DNA from: Stenocarpella maydis | Taxonomy: Eukaryota > Ascomycota > Sordariomycetes > Diaporthales > Diaporthaceae | Reading direction: 5' to 3' | Assembly (NCBI GenBank): GCA_002270565.1 | Contig: NQMI01000210.1 | Coordinates: 7,603-56,970, forward strand | Length of the DNA stretch: 49,368 nt | Part shown: piece after piece, positions 46,576-49,368 of the stretch | Numbering within the stretch: position 1 is the stretch's first letter | How the letters are laid out: each line of letters opens with the position of its first letter | Translations under genes and position numbers: made by a program | Notes under the pieces: model-generated | The model's input: the letters and a program-made list of their open reading frames with translations, nothing else | What the model was told of the DNA's origin: nothing | The model's database searches: none

Positions 46576-47097
46576 TGTTAAACGGAACCGCTCAGCAAGG
46601 AGTTACCCTAGACTTGCGAGTCAGGCGATTTTCGCTAAGTACGCCCAGTGCGTGCGTGACGCAAGATGAGTTTGGTGGCCGTGAGTCGATTATTTTGGCC
46701 TGCATTTGCACCTTAATTCAGACCTCTGCATTACCCTTATTTCTTACCCAAAAAGTATATGACTTAGTGCATTGGATAGCTTGATTTCTGAAGTTTATAT
46801 GTACTTAATTTGGGTATTGCTAGGGCTATGGTTGGCTGGTTGCTTGGAACCAAAGATGGTGTGTTGGAAGGGCGAATTTTCCGGCATTTGCAAATTTGCA
46901 CCAGAGCCGACCACAGCGTGCCCAGGGGTGAGACGACGTCGGAGGGTATATAAGGAGGGCTTACAGAAGCCCAACTTAATTCAATACAAAGTTGTCCAGA
47001 CCATTGTCAATCGTCCGAATTCGCCTCAGAGCACCACACTGCGACCCTGCCGAAACACACGCTGAACTGAATGCTATTCTATAGCACAAATTCATCA
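46576..47097 (+). mobile_element. Putative LTR or LTR remnant (right copy of the edge repeat)
   Basis: Positions 46822-47099 match 1-282. If the unit is an LTR, a plausible start is TGTTAAACGG at 46576 and a plausible end is ATTCATCA at 47097, giving about 522 bp with the usual TG...CA ends. It carries a TATA-box-like GGGTATATAAGG (about 46945-46956). No matching 5-bp target duplication is visible (GTTTT before, GAGTT after), so a clean solo LTR is not shown. The sequence downstream is AT-rich and could be a RIP-destroyed element interior. The repeat is certain; its type and boundaries are inferred. Confidence 0.5.
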
Positions 47098-47099
47098 GA

Positions 47100-49368
47100 G
47101 TTGCCTTAGATTCTTTAATTATAGATGAATTAATAGCCTTAATATACTTAAAATGGTTAGCTTTATTAAACTTATTTAAAGCCACTAAAGCTATATTTAC
47201 TAAACTAATATTATAATATACTAAGGATTCTTACTATAAGTATAATCATTCTAATTATACTATTACCTTATTTACTTAATAATAGGCCTTCTAAAGAGCT
47301 TTTTAAGCCTTAGACTCTTAGGTATAAAGCTTCTTTTCTTTAGTAATTATATACGAAATTGAGAAACGTTAGCTAAAATACTTATATTATAATTGAAAAA
47401 TAACTTCTAGGTATTAATAAAAACCTTAAAACAATTATATTTCTTATTATACCTGATTTAAGTAAAATAGTATAATATTCCTTCTATTATCTATTAAGAT
47501 TACTCTTTCTTCTCATAAAATATATAACGTATGACTTTGAAACTTAGAGATTTAATTAAATTAAAAAGATAATTCTACTTATTTAATTTCTTGAAATATA
47601 GCTTCTCTGTATATAATATTATAATTGAATTTGTAAGAACTATATACAAGAAATGTAGATAATAACGAAAATAGAAAATAGACTAAATAAGCTTTTTAAA
47701 GATAAAAAAGTAATTAAGAAGGGGAATAATATTATAAATATAATAGGAATAGAATTAGGAACTAACTATTAGTCCCCTAGAGGTATAAATAAAACTCTAT
47801 TAGCTAACTAAATAAGCTAGTAAGAAGTAATATAACTTAGTAAGGTTATGTAATGAATTAAAAGGATAACTAAGATAGTTAGAGTAATAGTATTGCTTTA
47901 GATAATCCAAATGCACTATTGCTTGTATTACTTCTAGTAAGTAATGCTTTAAGTAAGCTATAAGGAGTAATACTCTTATTACTTTAGGCTAAAGAAATAG
48001 ATTATATAAACCTATAATTAATACTACTAGATGGTATAGCATAGGATAGCACTTTAGTAGTTAATTTAAGTATTTATCTAGGAATAGCTTTAATGGCTTT
48101 TAATTACTATTATTATATTACTTAAAATGATTCTACCTTAACTGTCCCTTAAATATAAACCCGTTTACTACGTTTATTAGCTAAGAACCAGTTGTAATCA
48201 TCACACTAGGGTTAAGTAAGTAATAAAAGTTAGTACTAATTAGTGTTAACTATATCTAATTATTTAAATCTAATTAACTTTATAAATTTAAAGTAATTAG
48301 AGTAAGTATAGTACTAATCTAAAAAGGGTAACTTTTAGTAGGAAAAATGCACTTTATACTAAATAACACTATCTTTACTCTTGAAATCTCAGTCTACTAT
48401 AAACTAGTAATATATATATATTTATACTAATTAATACTAACTAGGCTATATTTACTATTCTTTACTTAGAACCTAGCTAACTAAACTCTTCTATATTCCT
48501 TTTATGGGTTCTTTTATTATATTTAATTTTATTATAATTACTATATTATTATTTACTTAATCCAATTTAAACTAAATCCGTACTATTAGTAATTACTAAC
48601 TATTTTACTAGCTAATTACTTCTCCTTTTATTTTTTATTAATTATTACTAGACATTTAATAATATTAAGTACTTCTTTAAGCTAAACCAAACTTCTTTTA
48701 GCCCTTTAGCACTTTATATGCCTAATATTAATCTTCTTAAAAAATATATACCTAATTACTTAAAAGAATAATTTAATATACTATTACTTATATACCCTTT
48801 ATAAACTTCTTAATTATCTTAAGAATTAATATAAAGGAGCTACCTTAATAATTAGAGATCTTAATCTTAATAAAACTTATTTATTAGATAGCCTAATAAG
48901 CATTTAAGGATATTTATAATTCCCATTTTAAAAATAATACTAGGGGTAACTATTTTAAAGTTTATAAATAGAAATCTAGCTTGAAAATAATAGAATCCAA
49001 AACTTATAAAGAAATACTATCTCCTTTAAACTTAGCTTTTATATTTTTTTATAAAGACCTTATTATAAACTAGTTTAAATATAATAAGAACCCAACTTAG
49101 TTATATAGTTAATTAAGATTTCAATAAGAAGATTAATCTTATTAATATATATATGTTTTAATAATGAACATATTATGATATTTGATAGCTATAATATATA
49201 AAAAGAGTATAATAATATATTAATAAGGATAATATTATTACTCTTTTAATATTATTTAAACTCTACTATCCTATAGCTTCTATATTTATTTGGAATAAGC
49301 GTTTCATATTTATCCTTAGTCTAAATATATATATACTTATTTGAATACTTAATTTATTTTAAACTAAT
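47100..49368. other. AT-rich, RIP-like block (right), running to the window end
   Basis: This stretch is extremely AT-rich and dense in TpA and stop codons in all frames. Short, less altered islands occur, for example at about 48140-48220. No ORF is supportable. Positions 48211-48272 are an inverted relative of 474-538. It is best read as degraded repeats. Confidence 0.75.
48211..48272 (+). repeat. Fragment related to 474-538, inverted
   Basis: It starts TTAAGTAAGTAATAAAA and ends CTAATTATTTAAATCT. It retains C and G at several places where the left copy has T or A, so it is the less altered copy at those sites. Confidence 0.7.

Noticed and set aside
1..47099. One giant transposon (Starship type) or one full-length retroelement bounded by the edge repeats
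   Set aside because: The interval holds conserved housekeeping genes and no tyrosine recombinase (DUF3435), reverse transcriptase or integrase that I can see.

Overview
This window is nuclear DNA of a filamentous ascomycete (Pezizomycotina, probably Sordariomycetes). The evidence is short introns of 55-190 bp with GT..AG ends and CTAAC/CTGAC-like branch sites, a con-10/KGG conidiation gene, a fungal SAT4-type rhodopsin-fold membrane protein, Zn2Cys6 and APSES transcription factors, and AT-rich blocks at both ends that look like products of repeat-induced point mutation (RIP). All identifications come from reading the translated sequence; no database search was run.

Layout. Positions 1-282 hold a repeat that recurs at 46822-47099, followed by AT-rich, stop-dense DNA to about 1000 and a broken ORF (991-1454). 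A GC-balanced island of ordinary genes follows: con-10-like KGG protein (2092-2534, +), GPI11/PIG-F (3693-4529, -), a family 8 glycosyltransferase (5576-6608, +), autophagy lipid-transfer protein ATG2 (7209-13500, -), nuclear-envelope phosphatase NEM1 (15561-17231, +), a small multi-pass membrane protein (18713-19489, +), the H/ACA snoRNP protein NHP2 (20199-21097, -) and a SAT4-type membrane protein (22514-23579, +). A gene-poor stretch of about 7.7 kb (23580-31271) carries an 8-bp minisatellite. It is followed by a low-complexity single-span protein (31272-32876, +), a J-domain gene broken across reading frames (34010-35484, -), the MBF-type transcription factor MBP1 (36072-38427, -) and a Zn2Cys6 transcription factor (41797-44585, +). 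The right edge has an intron-containing tRNA-Val(AAC) (46053-46160, -), the second copy of the edge repeat with LTR-like features, and AT-rich DNA to the end.

The genes do not form an evident pathway or secondary-metabolite cluster. They are mostly housekeeping functions: GPI anchoring, autophagy, the Nem1-Spo7 lipid switch, rRNA pseudouridylation and G1/S transcription. The more unusual content lies at the edges and in the gaps: RIP-like blocks sharing direct and inverted fragments, an LTR-like repeat upstream of a tRNA gene, a J-protein gene without HPD, an in-frame 78-nt intron in MBP1, and an open in-frame leader with a CAG tract before NEM1. I saw no complete transposon and no convincing new multi-gene system.
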